Assembly: GCF_042885655.1 (NCBI RefSeq) | Contig: NZ_JBHVRO010000003.1 | Span: 451,389 to 515,388, forward strand | Direction: 5' to 3' | Source of the DNA: Psychrobacillus sp042885655 | GTDB lineage: Bacteria; Bacillota; Bacilli; Bacillales_A; Planococcaceae | DNA: 64,000 bases | Shown here: piece after piece, positions 37,698 through 45,082 of the stretch | How positions within the stretch are numbered: position 1 is the stretch's first letter | Layout: every line of letters starts with the position of its first letter | Program-made: the position numbers and the translations under genes | The notes under the pieces: model-generated | The model's database searches: none | What the model was told of the DNA's origin: nothing | Seen by the model: only the letters and a program-made list of their open reading frames with translations

Positions 37698-38213
37698 ATG
37701 AAGAGGATGAATAGAGGGATCGTAACGGCATTGTCTGCAATAGGGATTGCTCAAGGCCTAAAAATTTTGACGTATAAAAAATTAACAGGTAATTGGGATG
37801 TAAAACAAGCGTTAACAACAGGTGGGATGCCAAGCTCGCACTCTGCAGGCGTTGCGGCAATTGCCTCTTATGTAGCGGCAAAAAGAGGAACACGCCACAC
37901 TGAAACCGCACTTGCTGTAGTGTTCGGTACAATCGTCATGTACGATGCGCAAGGTATTAGAAGGCATACTGGTGAAATTGCTCACCTGGTGAATGATTTA
38001 GAAGATAAGATAACAAAACTCTCAGGTGAATTTCCAAGTTTGGAATACGTTAAGAATGAAGAGGAATTGGAAGAACTACTGGGTCATCAACCGGTTGAAG
38101 TAGGAGCAGGTGCCCTTCTAGGCATAGCGATTGGTTTAGTTTCTGCCAAAATAGAAAATGATGAAAGAAAAGCAAGGAAAAATTCCACCCCTCATAAGTC
38201 TCATGACTTGTGA
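37698..38213 (+). CDS. Divergent PAP2-family membrane protein (YuiD-like, DUF212)
   Basis: 171 aa; ATG with CTGGAGG upstream. GGMPSSHSAG and MYDAQGIRRHTGE reproduce the histidine-containing phosphatase motifs of the divergent PAP2/DUF212 family (YuiD in Bacillus subtilis). Three to four membrane helices are visible, with a soluble acidic insert at about 100-130. Likely acts on a lipid or isoprenoid phosphate (family inference). The terminator hairpin lies inside its final codons. Confidence 0.87.
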   Translation: MKRMNRGIVTALSAIGIAQGLKILTYKKLTGNWDVKQALTTGGMPSSHSAGVAAIASYVAAKRGTRHTETALAVVFGTIVMYDAQGIRRHTGEIAHLVNDLEDKITKLSGEFPSLEYVKNEEELEELLGHQPVEVGAGALLGIAIGLVSAKIENDERKARKNSTPHKSHDL

Positions 38214-38223
38214 GGGCTTTTTA
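38189..38223 (+). terminator. Intrinsic terminator overlapping the 3' end of the coding region
   Basis: CCCTCATAAGTC (38189-38200) pairs with GACTTGTGAGGG (38205-38216) around a TCAT loop and is followed by CTTTTTATT. The hairpin includes the last eight codons and the stop. Confidence 0.85.
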
Positions 38224-38271
38224 TTACAAGATTATTACTGGTGCCTGGCACCAGTAATAATCTTGTAATAA
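38221..38271. repeat. GGTGCC palindrome family, longest perfect copy
   Basis: 51-bp perfect palindrome around a T at 38246 with 25-bp arms, beginning inside the T-tract of the preceding terminator. The arms match the 30.7-kb copy. Confidence 0.92.
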
Positions 38272-38343
38272 TATATGGGGATGGTATATAAGGTATAATA
38301 GGGTATATAGATTTAAAGTAGATTATTTAGGAGGGGTTTTTGG

Positions 38344-38676
38344 ATGACAGTTTATGAAGAGATAACATCAGTTAGTCAATGGAAGGATATTTTGGAACAA
38401 TCGAATAAAGAGCCAATTTTGGTGTTTAAACATAGTACAACTTGTCCGGTGAGTGCGCATGCATACGGAGAGTTCAGTTCTTTTGATTCTCCGATTAAAA
38501 CCTTTTTAGTAAAAGTAATTGAAAGTAGAGCGGTGTCTAATGAAGTTGGAACGGATTTAGGTATAAAGCATGAATCACCTCAAGCATTTTTGATTTCGAA
38601 TGGGAAAGCGGTTTGGAATGCATCTCATTGGAAAATTACAAAAAAAGATCTAACAAAAGCTGTGGAATCTTTCTAG
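38344..38676 (+). CDS. ytxJ: YtxJ-type monothiol bacilliredoxin
   Basis: 110 aa; ATG with AGGAGGGG upstream. Thioredoxin-like fold with a single redox Cys34 in STTCPVS and FLISNGKAVW before the last helix, as in YtxJ (DUF2847). YtxJ is a bacilliredoxin candidate in organisms that make bacillithiol and would remove bacillithiol from oxidised protein thiols in the cytoplasm. This supports a Bacillales host. The next gene starts 11 bp after its stop, so the two are probably cotranscribed. Confidence 0.9.
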   Translation: MTVYEEITSVSQWKDILEQSNKEPILVFKHSTTCPVSAHAYGEFSSFDSPIKTFLVKVIESRAVSNEVGTDLGIKHESPQAFLISNGKAVWNASHWKITKKDLTKAVESF

Positions 38677-38687
38677 GGGGAGAAAAA

Positions 38688-39521
38688 GTGGATGGAATAA
38701 AAAAAGTAGGACAATATTTAATTGAAAATGCAGAGAAAATTGCCCGTGAAATGATTGATTTAGCAATCGAGCATGTTAACTATCAAGTTACGAATGAAAT
38801 GCTTGAGCAATCTATTAAAAATAATGTAGATTTTTTAGAACTACTCGCAAATTCATTTAATGAAACAAATGATACTGCTGCAGAGGAATTAATTAAATGG
38901 AGTAAAAAAAACGGTGAACAACAAGCAGCTGTTTTTACTCAGTTCTCTAAAATAATTAAACCATATGCCAAAAATCGTTTAATGTATTTAGAATATATTA
39001 CAAAAATATCGATAGAACTTGGTCTCTCAACCGAGGAAGTTGTCAAAATAAATAATCGAATTTGTTACTTGATGGATGTAAGTATGGCAGAAACGATGAT
39101 TGCTTACGAGACTTATCGAGATGAATTAATGAGTGAACGGAAGAAAGAAATAAACAAATTATCAGCACCTATTGTTCCAATACAAAAGGGAATAGCGATT
39201 TTACCATTAGTTGGCGATATAAATTATGAGCGAGTCCAACATTTGTTAGATTATGTCGTACCAACGATGCCTGATTTTGAAATCGATCATTTAATTATTG
39301 ATTTTTCTGGAATACTTATGATTGATACGGAAATTGCTCAACACATTTTTACTATTCATAATGTACTTGAATTGCTAGGAATTCATGTTATGTTTACAGG
39401 TATTCGTCCAAATCTTTCAATGGTAATTGTTCGAGCTGGGATAGACTTTACTTCGTTTCATACATTTGGTAGTGTGAAACATGCTATTGATAGTTTGGAA
39501 AAGAATATATTAAGTAAATAA
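38688..39521 (+). CDS. RsbR-family STAS-domain protein (stressosome component)
   Basis: 277 aa. The start is GTG at 38688, with AGGGGGAG five bases upstream; a longer frame from 38613 overlaps ytxJ and has no ribosome site. The helical N-terminal sensor region (1-150) differs from known ligand domains. It is joined to a C-terminal STAS domain (about 160-270) with IIDFSGILMIDTEIAQ and FTGIRPNLSMVIV. These positions correspond to the phosphorylated Thr segments of RsbR paralogues. Such proteins form the stressosome with RsbS and RsbT to control sigma-B. The paralogue subtype is not certain; none of its partners is in this window. Confidence 0.88.
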   Translation: MDGIKKVGQYLIENAEKIAREMIDLAIEHVNYQVTNEMLEQSIKNNVDFLELLANSFNETNDTAAEELIKWSKKNGEQQAAVFTQFSKIIKPYAKNRLMYLEYITKISIELGLSTEEVVKINNRICYLMDVSMAETMIAYETYRDELMSERKKEINKLSAPIVPIQKGIAILPLVGDINYERVQHLLDYVVPTMPDFEIDHLIIDFSGILMIDTEIAQHIFTIHNVLELLGIHVMFTGIRPNLSMVIVRAGIDFTSFHTFGSVKHAIDSLEKNILSK

Positions 39522-39530
39522 ATTGAAAAA

Positions 39531-39563
39531 AAGAACCGCTCCTTCACTGAAGGTGCGGTTCTT
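39531..39563. terminator. Bidirectional hairpin terminator
   Basis: AAGAACCGCTCCTTCA/TGAAGGTGCGGTTCTT with one mismatch. The longer T-tract is on the minus strand, fitting the minus-strand coding remnant next to it; on the plus strand it can end the rsbR-like transcript. Confidence 0.85.
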
Positions 39564-39579
39564 ATTGTATTGATAAGAT

Positions 39580-39690
39580 TTATTCACTAACCATGTTTAC
39601 TAACATATGTGCTAGTGCATGTTGTTGCTCTTTGTTTCCTGATTTCCATAATTCTTGTAATAGGTTTTCTTCTAAGGAACGTAATGGTGG
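39580..39690 (-). pseudogene. Probable remnant of a small minus-strand gene
   Basis: The minus frame reads SLEENLLQELWKSGNKEQ then QHALAHMLVNMVSE and stops at 39580-39582, directly before a minus-oriented terminator. Codon choice (GAA, CAA, TTA) is like real genes here, and the helix is amphipathic. But the frame has no start codon and is cut by a stop at 39691-39693. It looks like the 3' end of a small helical protein gene whose 5' part was lost. No family recognised. Confidence 0.4.
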
Positions 39691-39803
39691 TTACGAATTC
39701 GGGGAGAGACGGGGCTTTGAATAAAGGCTATAATATCTCAGCGACAGATGATTTGTATTCTTTTGACGACATTTCACCATCTGATGAAAGAACAGATAAC
39801 TAG
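39609..39803 (+). CDS. Doubtful small protein with one membrane helix
   Basis: From GTG at 39609 the frame gives 64 aa with a hydrophobic helix then a polar tail (TDDLYSFDDISPSDERTDN). From ATG at 39684, behind AAGGA, it gives a 39-aa polar peptide. A hairpin plus T6 at about 39806-39849 follows, so a transcript may end here. The first half is antisense to the minus-strand remnant, whose amphipathic coding would create a hydrophobic complement. Only the 39684 start is reasonable, with low confidence. Confidence 0.3.
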   Translation: MLVHVVALCFLISIILVIGFLLRNVMVVTNSGRDGALNKGYNISATDDLYSFDDISPSDERTDN

Positions 39804-39805
39804 AG

Positions 39806-39851
39806 AAATGCACTTGTTCCAGCACTTATGGGTGTTGGGGCATTTTTTCTG
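39806..39851 (+). terminator. Possible terminator
   Basis: AAATGC...CCAGCAC TTATG GGTGTTGG...GCATTTTTT forms a two-part stem with an internal loop before a T6 run. Confidence 0.55.
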
Positions 39852-39881
39852 AGGGAATTAAAATTGTGCTATGAAGTTGAA

Positions 39882-39930
39882 TATTACAAAAGTGTTACTG
39901 GTGCCAGGCACCTGAAACACTTTTGTAATA
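39882..39930. repeat. GGTGCC palindrome family copy
   Basis: Centre A at 39906; 24-bp arms with two mismatches. The arm is TATTACAAAAGTGTTACT, matching the degenerate copy at 40.7 kb on its left side. Confidence 0.88.
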
Positions 39931-40026
39931 GGTTGGTTGTGAAGGTAATATACATTATTCTTTCGGTATTTTATACTTGTGTTATAGTTTGTGACATTAT
40001 GGGGTAAGTAGAGGTGTTTGATAGAT

Positions 40027-40617
40027 ATGCCAAGAGGTAGGAAAGTGGACTCTGACGGAGAAGTGACTAAGCAATTGCTATTAGAGAAAGCGGTTGAGCA
40101 GTTTGCGGAGTGTGGATATCACTCTACAAAGATTAGTGATATTGTCAATAAAGCTAAGGTAACGCAGCCTACTTTTTATTTGTATTTTGAAAGTAAAGAG
40201 GCTATTTTTCTAGAAATAACAGAGTTTTTTCAATTGCAGTTAATAAATTTAACTTCAGCTAGTCTTTTAGAGGAAAACTTAGAAACACATTCGCTTAAAC
40301 TTCAAATATGTTTAGGATTAACTCGTATTTTTACTTTTTTTGAGGAGAATCCCTTGTTAACGAAAATTGGATTTGTTGAAGCTGATTCAGCTAAAGAATT
40401 GAAAGAAAATATGGTGAAACAAATTACGGAAAATTTAAAAGAGGAGCAAAGGATGGGCTATTTTTCTGATGCGTATCCAATGGACTTAGTAGCAGAAAGC
40501 CTTGTTGGTTCTATTGAACGATTAACGTTAAATGAGATTTTGACGAAAAAAAGTAAACCAGTTGATTTAGCAGAAGTGCTAGTTGAGATCTATTTTACAG
40601 GTATTCAAAAAAAATAG
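40027..40617 (+). CDS. TetR/AcrR-family transcriptional regulator
   Basis: 196 aa from the ATG at 40027 (GAGGTG upstream; an in-frame TTG at 40018 is closer to the site and possible). The N-terminal HTH (about 8-55: FAECGYHSTKISDIVNKAKV then TFYLYFESKEAIF) is the classical TetR motif. The C-terminal ligand domain is unspecific. No divergent transporter or enzyme lies next to it, so the target is unknown; autoregulation is usual in the family. Confidence 0.9.
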   Translation: MPRGRKVDSDGEVTKQLLLEKAVEQFAECGYHSTKISDIVNKAKVTQPTFYLYFESKEAIFLEITEFFQLQLINLTSASLLEENLETHSLKLQICLGLTRIFTFFEENPLLTKIGFVEADSAKELKENMVKQITENLKEEQRMGYFSDAYPMDLVAESLVGSIERLTLNEILTKKSKPVDLAEVLVEIYFTGIQKK

Positions 40618-40628
40618 TATTGGACTCG

Positions 40629-40666
40629 TACCTTTACATAGAGAAATCTGTGGAAGGTATTTTTTT
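40629..40666 (+). terminator. Intrinsic terminator
   Basis: TACCTTTACA pairs with TGTGGAAGGTA, followed by TTTTTTATT, just after the TetR gene. Confidence 0.7.
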
Positions 40667-40684
40667 ATTGTCAGATATTTATAT

Positions 40685-40730
40685 GTCAAAAGTGTTACTG
40701 GTGTCAGGCACCTGAAATGTTCATTTAATA
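40685..40730. repeat. Degenerate GGTGCC palindrome copy
   Basis: The left half AAAAGTGTTACTGGTG is the same as in the 39.9-kb copy; the core is changed to GGTGTCAGGCACC and the right arm is decayed. It shows how a copy loses symmetry. Confidence 0.7.
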
Positions 40731-41361
40731 GAGAGGTAGAAAGAACGAGATGTTTATAGTGATTTCAAGTATCTTTATACCAAGATGTTTATGAGGGATA
40801 TTTCGAAAAAAATGAATCTAAATAAATGGTTTTATTTTTTTTATTATATTTTTTTGATATAAATGAGAGGGTTTCAATTTTTTAAGTAAAAAATATATTA
40901 GATAGTTTTAGGTATTTTAAGAAAGTGACAATAGTCCGTGGGTTAATAGTACTGAGATTTATTTCTTCATTACCTTCTTTTTTTGACGAGGAGAGGTGGT
41001 CATGTTATGTATTAATATAAGGAAAAGTTAGGAAGTTTTATTTCCATATTTTTCTCGGGTGTAAATTTAGAAAAGATTTAATTTGAAATATAGTTTTCAA
41101 ATACATCTAGATAATGAATGTAAAGCTATTTACTAGAAGCTGTAGATTTTGGATTATATATCGTTTTCTACCTTGTTCGAAATTGAGCTTTTGAAATATA
41201 AAATCATATAAGGTAGTAATTGGTTATAATTACATTTTAGTTTTATTGGATTGTGCAGGGTACTAGTGATATTTGCATAATTAAATTTGTTTTAAAAACT
41301 CTTTAAACAAGCTTAGATACTTATATAGAAAGAAATCACTTTAGAAAGGGTGAGTTTGAAG
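40731..41361. other. Long AT-rich intergenic region, no gene seen
   Basis: About 630 bp without a supported gene. A 25-codon AT-rich frame near 40790 lacks a ribosome site. The upstream control region of the following two-gene unit should lie here. No repeat or hairpin stands out. Confidence 0.5.
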
Positions 41362-41811
41362 ATGGGAATAGATATGTGTTCTTTGGTTTTTAATAACGTT
41401 TTAACATATGAAGTCGTTCAGAAGAAAGAGGATTGGCAAGAAGGTATTACTATAATGGAGGATACTATTGTAAATAAAGATGTATACAAGAATGGACCGC
41501 TATTTTTTTCTTTTTCTCCAAATTCAGCAGAAGGAAAAACAGGGAAGTTTACATACTACTTACCAATAAATAGCACACTTCATCTTACAGAGGAAAGTAA
41601 CTTTAGCTTTCAAGATTCCTTAATCCTAGAAAGAGCACTACTTCTGAGACAACAAGATATAGATTTTTATAGTGCTTATGAAACGTTTGAAAATTATGCT
41701 AACTTTCATCAAATAGAGCTGGATAAGAAGTACTATTGCGTTTTACTAGAAGTTTACGATGATTATATTGCTGATTTTTATGTTCCTATTAAAGAACAGG
41801 GTGATGAATAA
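41362..41811 (+). CDS. Uncharacterised protein, possibly DUF5085-like
   Basis: 149 aa from the ATG at 41362 (AAAGGG upstream; GTG 41350 and TTG 41356 are in frame but too close to the site). A soluble, acidic protein with alternating beta-strands (FTYYLPINSTLHL, IADFYVPIKEQ). The stop overlaps the start of the next gene (TAATG), so they are translationally coupled, and both share the pattern of a strand ending in xLPI. They resemble small proteins found in LXG polymorphic-toxin loci of Bacillales, but no LXG gene is present. Family assignment is weak. Confidence 0.7.
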   Translation: MGIDMCSLVFNNVLTYEVVQKKEDWQEGITIMEDTIVNKDVYKNGPLFFSFSPNSAEGKTGKFTYYLPINSTLHLTEESNFSFQDSLILERALLLRQQDIDFYSAYETFENYANFHQIELDKKYYCVLLEVYDDYIADFYVPIKEQGDE

Positions 41812-42254
41812 TGATTGCAAAAAACCATCAAATCTCCTATCGAAATGTTGCATCCAAACTTTATGCCTTATTACCCAAGGAAATTGATAGTGCGATTAAA
41901 AGTTTCCATATGATCTTAACTAGTAATGGTTATCATCCTACAGGTTCAATTTTCTTTTCTATTAGTGATCCAAAAGATGAAGTTATGTCCGTTGAATTGT
42001 TTTTACCAATTGATGAAAATTATTTTTCTTTACCAAAAGAAGAGGAAATAAATTTTCAAAGTTATTTTAGTGTAGATAACTTACTTATGGTTAGAGTAAT
42101 TGATGACTTTGAAGTGCAGTTCCCCGTAAAATATAGTGAACTTTTCGAGTATTTGAAGAATCACCAAAGAATTCAAAAAACACCAGTTTTCATTCAGTTC
42201 AAAAAGACAAACTCTAATCAAATCTATGCTGAAATGAGTATAGGGGTAGTGTAA
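41811..42254 (+). CDS. Uncharacterised protein, paralogue-like partner of the preceding gene
   Basis: 147 aa; its ATG overlaps the TAA of the upstream gene by one base. Strand motifs (PTGSIFFSISDP, SVELFLPIDENYFSLP) correspond to those in the upstream protein, suggesting a GyrI-like or DUF5085-like beta fold in both and possibly a heterodimer (inference). No signal peptide or membrane segment. Function unknown. Confidence 0.7.
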   Translation: MIAKNHQISYRNVASKLYALLPKEIDSAIKSFHMILTSNGYHPTGSIFFSISDPKDEVMSVELFLPIDENYFSLPKEEEINFQSYFSVDNLLMVRVIDDFEVQFPVKYSELFEYLKNHQRIQKTPVFIQFKKTNSNQIYAEMSIGVV

Positions 42255-42300
42255 GAAAATAGTATTATTTTAATGACCAGAAATTATATAAATTTCTATA

Positions 42301-42490
42301 CCATGAAGAGGTTGATTTCCACTGATATCGAAACTTTCGAAAGTGGAAGCATCTTGCTGGCTAATCCCCTAGGAGCCCGCCGCCTTTCGCTCCAATCAAC
42401 TGGACAAATAAGAATGACAAGTTGTTTCGTATCGATGGATAAAGAAGCGAAGCAGCGGACGAAATTGTATCTTCGTCCGCTTTTAAAAGA
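42301..42490 (-). repeat. Dispersed composite repeat, copy A
   Basis: Read on the minus strand it has GTCCGAAGATACAATTTCG-type and GCTTCGCTTCTTTATC segments, then GCGAAAGGCGGCG, CTCCTAGGGGATTAG and a GGAAATCAAC end. The same blocks in the same order occur on the plus strand at 63.48-63.69 kb. A 73-codon frame across it (42273-42494) is not a gene. Confidence 0.75.
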
Positions 42491-42737
42491 GTAGGACAGG
42501 ATATTATCTTTCATTATCAAAACCAAAAACACCTTGACTTCAAATAGTTCCAGAGGGAGAGGGACAAACATCCGTAGCAAGAGCCATAACTCTAATGGAA
42601 ATGACCTATACAAAATAGGAGATATGAGGTTTGTAGTATATAATGTAGAAAGAGAAGAAATGATTTCTACAGATAAACCAACTAAATTGATAAATCGATC
42701 ATCTCATATAAATTGAAGTAAAAGGAGTTTGGAATTT
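42491..42737. other. Intergenic region with possible coding remnant
   Basis: An open frame at 42534-42716 (ends TDKPTKLINRSSHIN) lacks a ribosome site and a recognisable family; it may be the tail of a lost gene. AAAGGAG at 42721-42727 serves the next gene. Confidence 0.35.
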
Positions 42738-43169
42738 TTGAGTAAAAAAATTATTAAAGATGAACTGCCAGAGAATTATGAGGAACTTAAAAAAGCGGTA
42801 AACCGCACAGCAAGCTGGAGAGCTCGTTATGAAGCTGTGGAAGAGCTTGGAAGTTATAATACAAGCCAAGTAATTGATATTTTGAAAACAAGATTAGCAA
42901 ATGATCCTGTTTACAAAATTCAAGAAGCTGCATATCGCATTCTTATAGAGTTTGGAGAAAATGTTCAATTACCAGCTCAAAAAAAATTCGAAGTCGTTAA
43001 AGGGGCTAATAAAGTTTTCTTACGAGTGAAGAAGAGTTTACCGAAAGACCATACATTTGAAGAATTCGCAACAAAATTAAAAAGAATGCGAATCGACGTG
43101 TACGATGCATACGAAGGCGAAAGAGGCATCGACTGGTTAGAAAAAGAATGGGCTAGCGTAGGGAAATAA
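42738..43169 (+). CDS. HEAT-repeat-like protein
   Basis: 143 aa from the TTG at 42738, ten bases after AGGAG (a TTG at 42729 is too near). The helical pairs SWRARYEAVEELGSYNTSQVI and DPVYKIQEAAYRILIEFG look like two HEAT repeats. A Lys-rich part and an acidic tail (DAYEGERGIDWLEKEW) follow. Small HEAT proteins mediate protein contacts; no enzymatic motif is visible. Its transcript probably ends at the palindrome plus T-tract downstream. Confidence 0.75.
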   Translation: MSKKIIKDELPENYEELKKAVNRTASWRARYEAVEELGSYNTSQVIDILKTRLANDPVYKIQEAAYRILIEFGENVQLPAQKKFEVVKGANKVFLRVKKSLPKDHTFEEFATKLKRMRIDVYDAYEGERGIDWLEKEWASVGK

Positions 43170-43192
43170 CTTCCATGAAGATTTCATAAATC

Positions 43193-43253
43193 AGTGTTAC
43201 AAATATGTTACAGGTGCCAGGCACCGGTAATATATTTGTAACACTTTTTTTGT
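43193..43253. repeat. GGTGCC palindrome family copy with T-tract
   Basis: Centre A at 43219; 26-bp arms (43193-43218 and 43220-43245) with two mismatches, one of them a G-T pair, followed by TTTTTTTG. It can work as a terminator for the HEAT-repeat gene. Confidence 0.9.
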
Positions 43254-43257
43254 AGAG

Positions 43258-43289
43258 AAAAGCCCTTTGAGTTGTGTCAAAGGGCTTTT
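43258..43289. terminator. Bidirectional intrinsic terminator
   Basis: Perfect 13-bp stem AAAAGCCCTTTGA/TCAAAGGGCTTTT with a GTTGTG loop. It ends the IclR gene on the minus strand and backs up the palindrome on the plus strand. Confidence 0.9.
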
Positions 43290-43290
43290 G

Positions 43291-44028
43291 TTAATGGCTG
43301 GATACTAGTTTTTGTGAGATTCGGTTTCCTGTTTCTATAGCTTTTTTAGCTAGAAACTCTAGTCTTTCTTCGGATAGGTTGAAGCTAACGACTCCTATAC
43401 TTATAGCTCCAATTACTTGACCGAAGCTATCTTTGATAGACACTGCTACTGAGGATGTGCCTTCTGTTCTTTCGGAGTGGCTTGTTGCGTATCCTTGTCT
43501 TTTTATTTGATCGAATGTTTTTTTCATTTCAGTTATTTGGTCTGCTGATATGAGTTGTGACAGTATGCCTTCTGCTTTGGCTGATGGCATAGCTGCTAGC
43601 ATCGATTTATTGGCAGCTCCAATATTCATTGGTATGCGTAAACCCATCTGGTCATAAATTCGAATTGGGTTGTTCAGACTATCAATTCTTTCTACAATAA
43701 TTGATTCCGTCCCTAGAGGCTTACTTAAATAAACGCTTTCCTCCACTTCTTTAGACAATAGTTCAATCTCCGGTCTAATTTTGCTAATATAATCCACCGA
43801 ATCATATACTTGTAGACCATACTCCAACCAAATTACACCTAGTTTGTAAGTTTTCGTTTGTTCATCTTGTTCTACCATTCCTTGTTTTATCATTGCTTGA
43901 AGTAATCTGTGCATTGTGCTGAGTGGAAGTTCACACAGTTTAGAAAGATCTGAAATTGTTACACCTTTTTCTGTCGCATGTGTTGCTAACACTTTCGCAA
44001 CAGTCATCGCTCGGATGATAGATTGCAT
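43291..44028 (-). CDS. IclR-family transcriptional regulator
   Basis: 245 aa; ATG at 44028 with AAAGGAGG-like sequence upstream on the minus strand. Winged HTH at about 5-60 (TISDLSKLCELPLSTMHRLL), then the IclR effector domain at about 75-240, with the conserved NIGAANKSMLAAMPS and SIKDSFGQVIGAISI segments. It diverges from the DDAH-like operon and most likely controls it, probably as a repressor relieved by an arginine-derived metabolite (inference). The palindrome at 44146 is its best candidate site. Confidence 0.93.
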   Translation of the reverse strand: MQSIIRAMTVAKVLATHATEKGVTISDLSKLCELPLSTMHRLLQAMIKQGMVEQDEQTKTYKLGVIWLEYGLQVYDSVDYISKIRPEIELLSKEVEESVYLSKPLGTESIIVERIDSLNNPIRIYDQMGLRIPMNIGAANKSMLAAMPSAKAEGILSQLISADQITEMKKTFDQIKRQGYATSHSERTEGTSSVAVSIKDSFGQVIGAISIGVVSFNLSEERLEFLAKKAIETGNRISQKLVSSH

Positions 44029-44104
44029 CTAATAGGCCTCCTTTTATCAAATGGAAAGTTAATTTACTATTTTGATATAATTAAAAAATAAGATTCTAAA
44101 TATA

Positions 44105-44133
44105 TTGACATTGTAACACATTGCAATTATATT
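44105..44133 (+). promoter_or_regulatory. Consensus sigma-A promoter of the arginine-hydrolase operon
   Basis: TTGACA (44105-44110), a 17-bp spacer and TATATT (44128-44133): a near-perfect vegetative promoter 62 bp before the ATG at 44195. The start of transcription would be about 44140. Confidence 0.8.
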
Positions 44134-44145
44134 TTACATATAGAC

Positions 44146-44162
44146 TTTCCGATATTCGGAAA
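44146..44162. promoter_or_regulatory. Candidate IclR operator (17-bp palindrome)
   Basis: TTTCCGA-TAT-TCGGAAA directly after the predicted transcription start. A second pair, TTTTCC (44165-44170) and GGAAAA (44178-44183), follows. The GGAAA/TTTCC half-sites are like known IclR boxes. GGAAACGTTTTCC at 44158-44170 also resembles a CcpA cre site imperfectly. Confidence 0.55.
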
Positions 44163-44194
44163 CGTTTTCCACTCAACGGAAAAGGAGAATTGAA

Positions 44195-45067
44195 ATGACA
44201 TATAATTCATCTATGTTTAAAAAGTTAGACCGAGTAATTGTCAAACATCCAAATGAAGCTTTTATTAGTCAAGCACATTTGTCTGATCAATGGAAAGTAT
44301 TTAACTACTTACAAGAACCCAATTTTGACGAGGCGGTTCGTGAGTATAAAGGATTCATCGAGATTTTAGAAAAGCATGTACCTCAAATTGATTATCTTCC
44401 AGCGGCAGATACTGTCGGATTAGATTCTATCTACGCGCATGACCCAGTTAAATTCACACCAGCCGGAGCCATCATTTTAAAATCTGGCAAAAAGTTAAGA
44501 CAACCTGAAGCTTTGGTTTATAAAGAGTTTTTACAAGAAAAAGAGATTCCAGTTATTGGAGAGTTAACGGGTGAAGCAGTATCTGACGGTGGAGATATCG
44601 TTTGGTTAGATGATAAAACACTTGTAGTTGGCCGCGGTTATCGTACAAATGACGAAGCGATTCGCCAATTAAAAGAAATAACAGCACCATATGTAGATGA
44701 GTTTATCGTTGTGCAACTTCCACACGATCAAGGCGAGGCAGAATGTCTACATCTTATGTCTTTCATTAGCATGGTTGATAAAGATTTGGCAGTAGTACAT
44801 TCACCATTAATGCCAGTATTCTTCCGCCAATTATTAATCGAACGAGGAATTCAATTAGTTGAAGTACCAAAGGCAGAGTATGACACGCTTGGATGTAATG
44901 TGTTAGCGCTTTCACCACGAGTTTGTGTCATCGTTGAGGGAAATGATTCAACTAAGCAACAGCTGCTAGAGGCTGGAGCGACAGTTTATGAATATAAAGG
45001 TCAAGAAATCAGTGTATTAGGTACAGGTGGACCAACATGCTTAACATGTCCAGTTGTAAGAAACTAA
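44195..45067 (+). CDS. Amidinotransferase/arginine deiminase-superfamily hydrolase (dimethylargininase-like)
   Basis: 290 aa; ATG with AAAAGGAGAA upstream. The guanidine-modifying fold is shown by DSIYAHDPVKFT, DGGDIVWLDD, an active-site His in ECLHLMSF and a C-terminal Cys in GGPTCLTCPV (Cys282 or Cys285 as nucleophile). It belongs with DDAH/ADI-type enzymes that hydrolyse guanidino groups of arginine derivatives to citrulline-type products. It differs enough from the next gene that the two probably use different substrates. First gene of an operon with ddah-2, a permease and rocB. Confidence 0.85.
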   Translation: MTYNSSMFKKLDRVIVKHPNEAFISQAHLSDQWKVFNYLQEPNFDEAVREYKGFIEILEKHVPQIDYLPAADTVGLDSIYAHDPVKFTPAGAIILKSGKKLRQPEALVYKEFLQEKEIPVIGELTGEAVSDGGDIVWLDDKTLVVGRGYRTNDEAIRQLKEITAPYVDEFIVVQLPHDQGEAECLHLMSFISMVDKDLAVVHSPLMPVFFRQLLIERGIQLVEVPKAEYDTLGCNVLALSPRVCVIVEGNDSTKQQLLEAGATVYEYKGQEISVLGTGGPTCLTCPVVRN

Positions 45068-45082
45068 AGGAGGAAAATGAAA

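Noticed and set aside
38613..38687. Upstream extension of the RsbR-like gene overlapping ytxJ
   Set aside because: The extension is out of frame with real ytxJ coding sequence, lacks a ribosome site, and a good GTG with AGGGGGAG lies at 38688.
40787..40868. 25-codon peptide MFMRDISKKMNLNKW-like
   Set aside because: No ribosome site, composition as expected for an AT-rich spacer.
42273..42494. 73-codon plus-strand frame
   Set aside because: It lies on the dispersed composite repeat that recurs at 63.5 kb in inverted orientation, so the frame is a by-product of the repeat.
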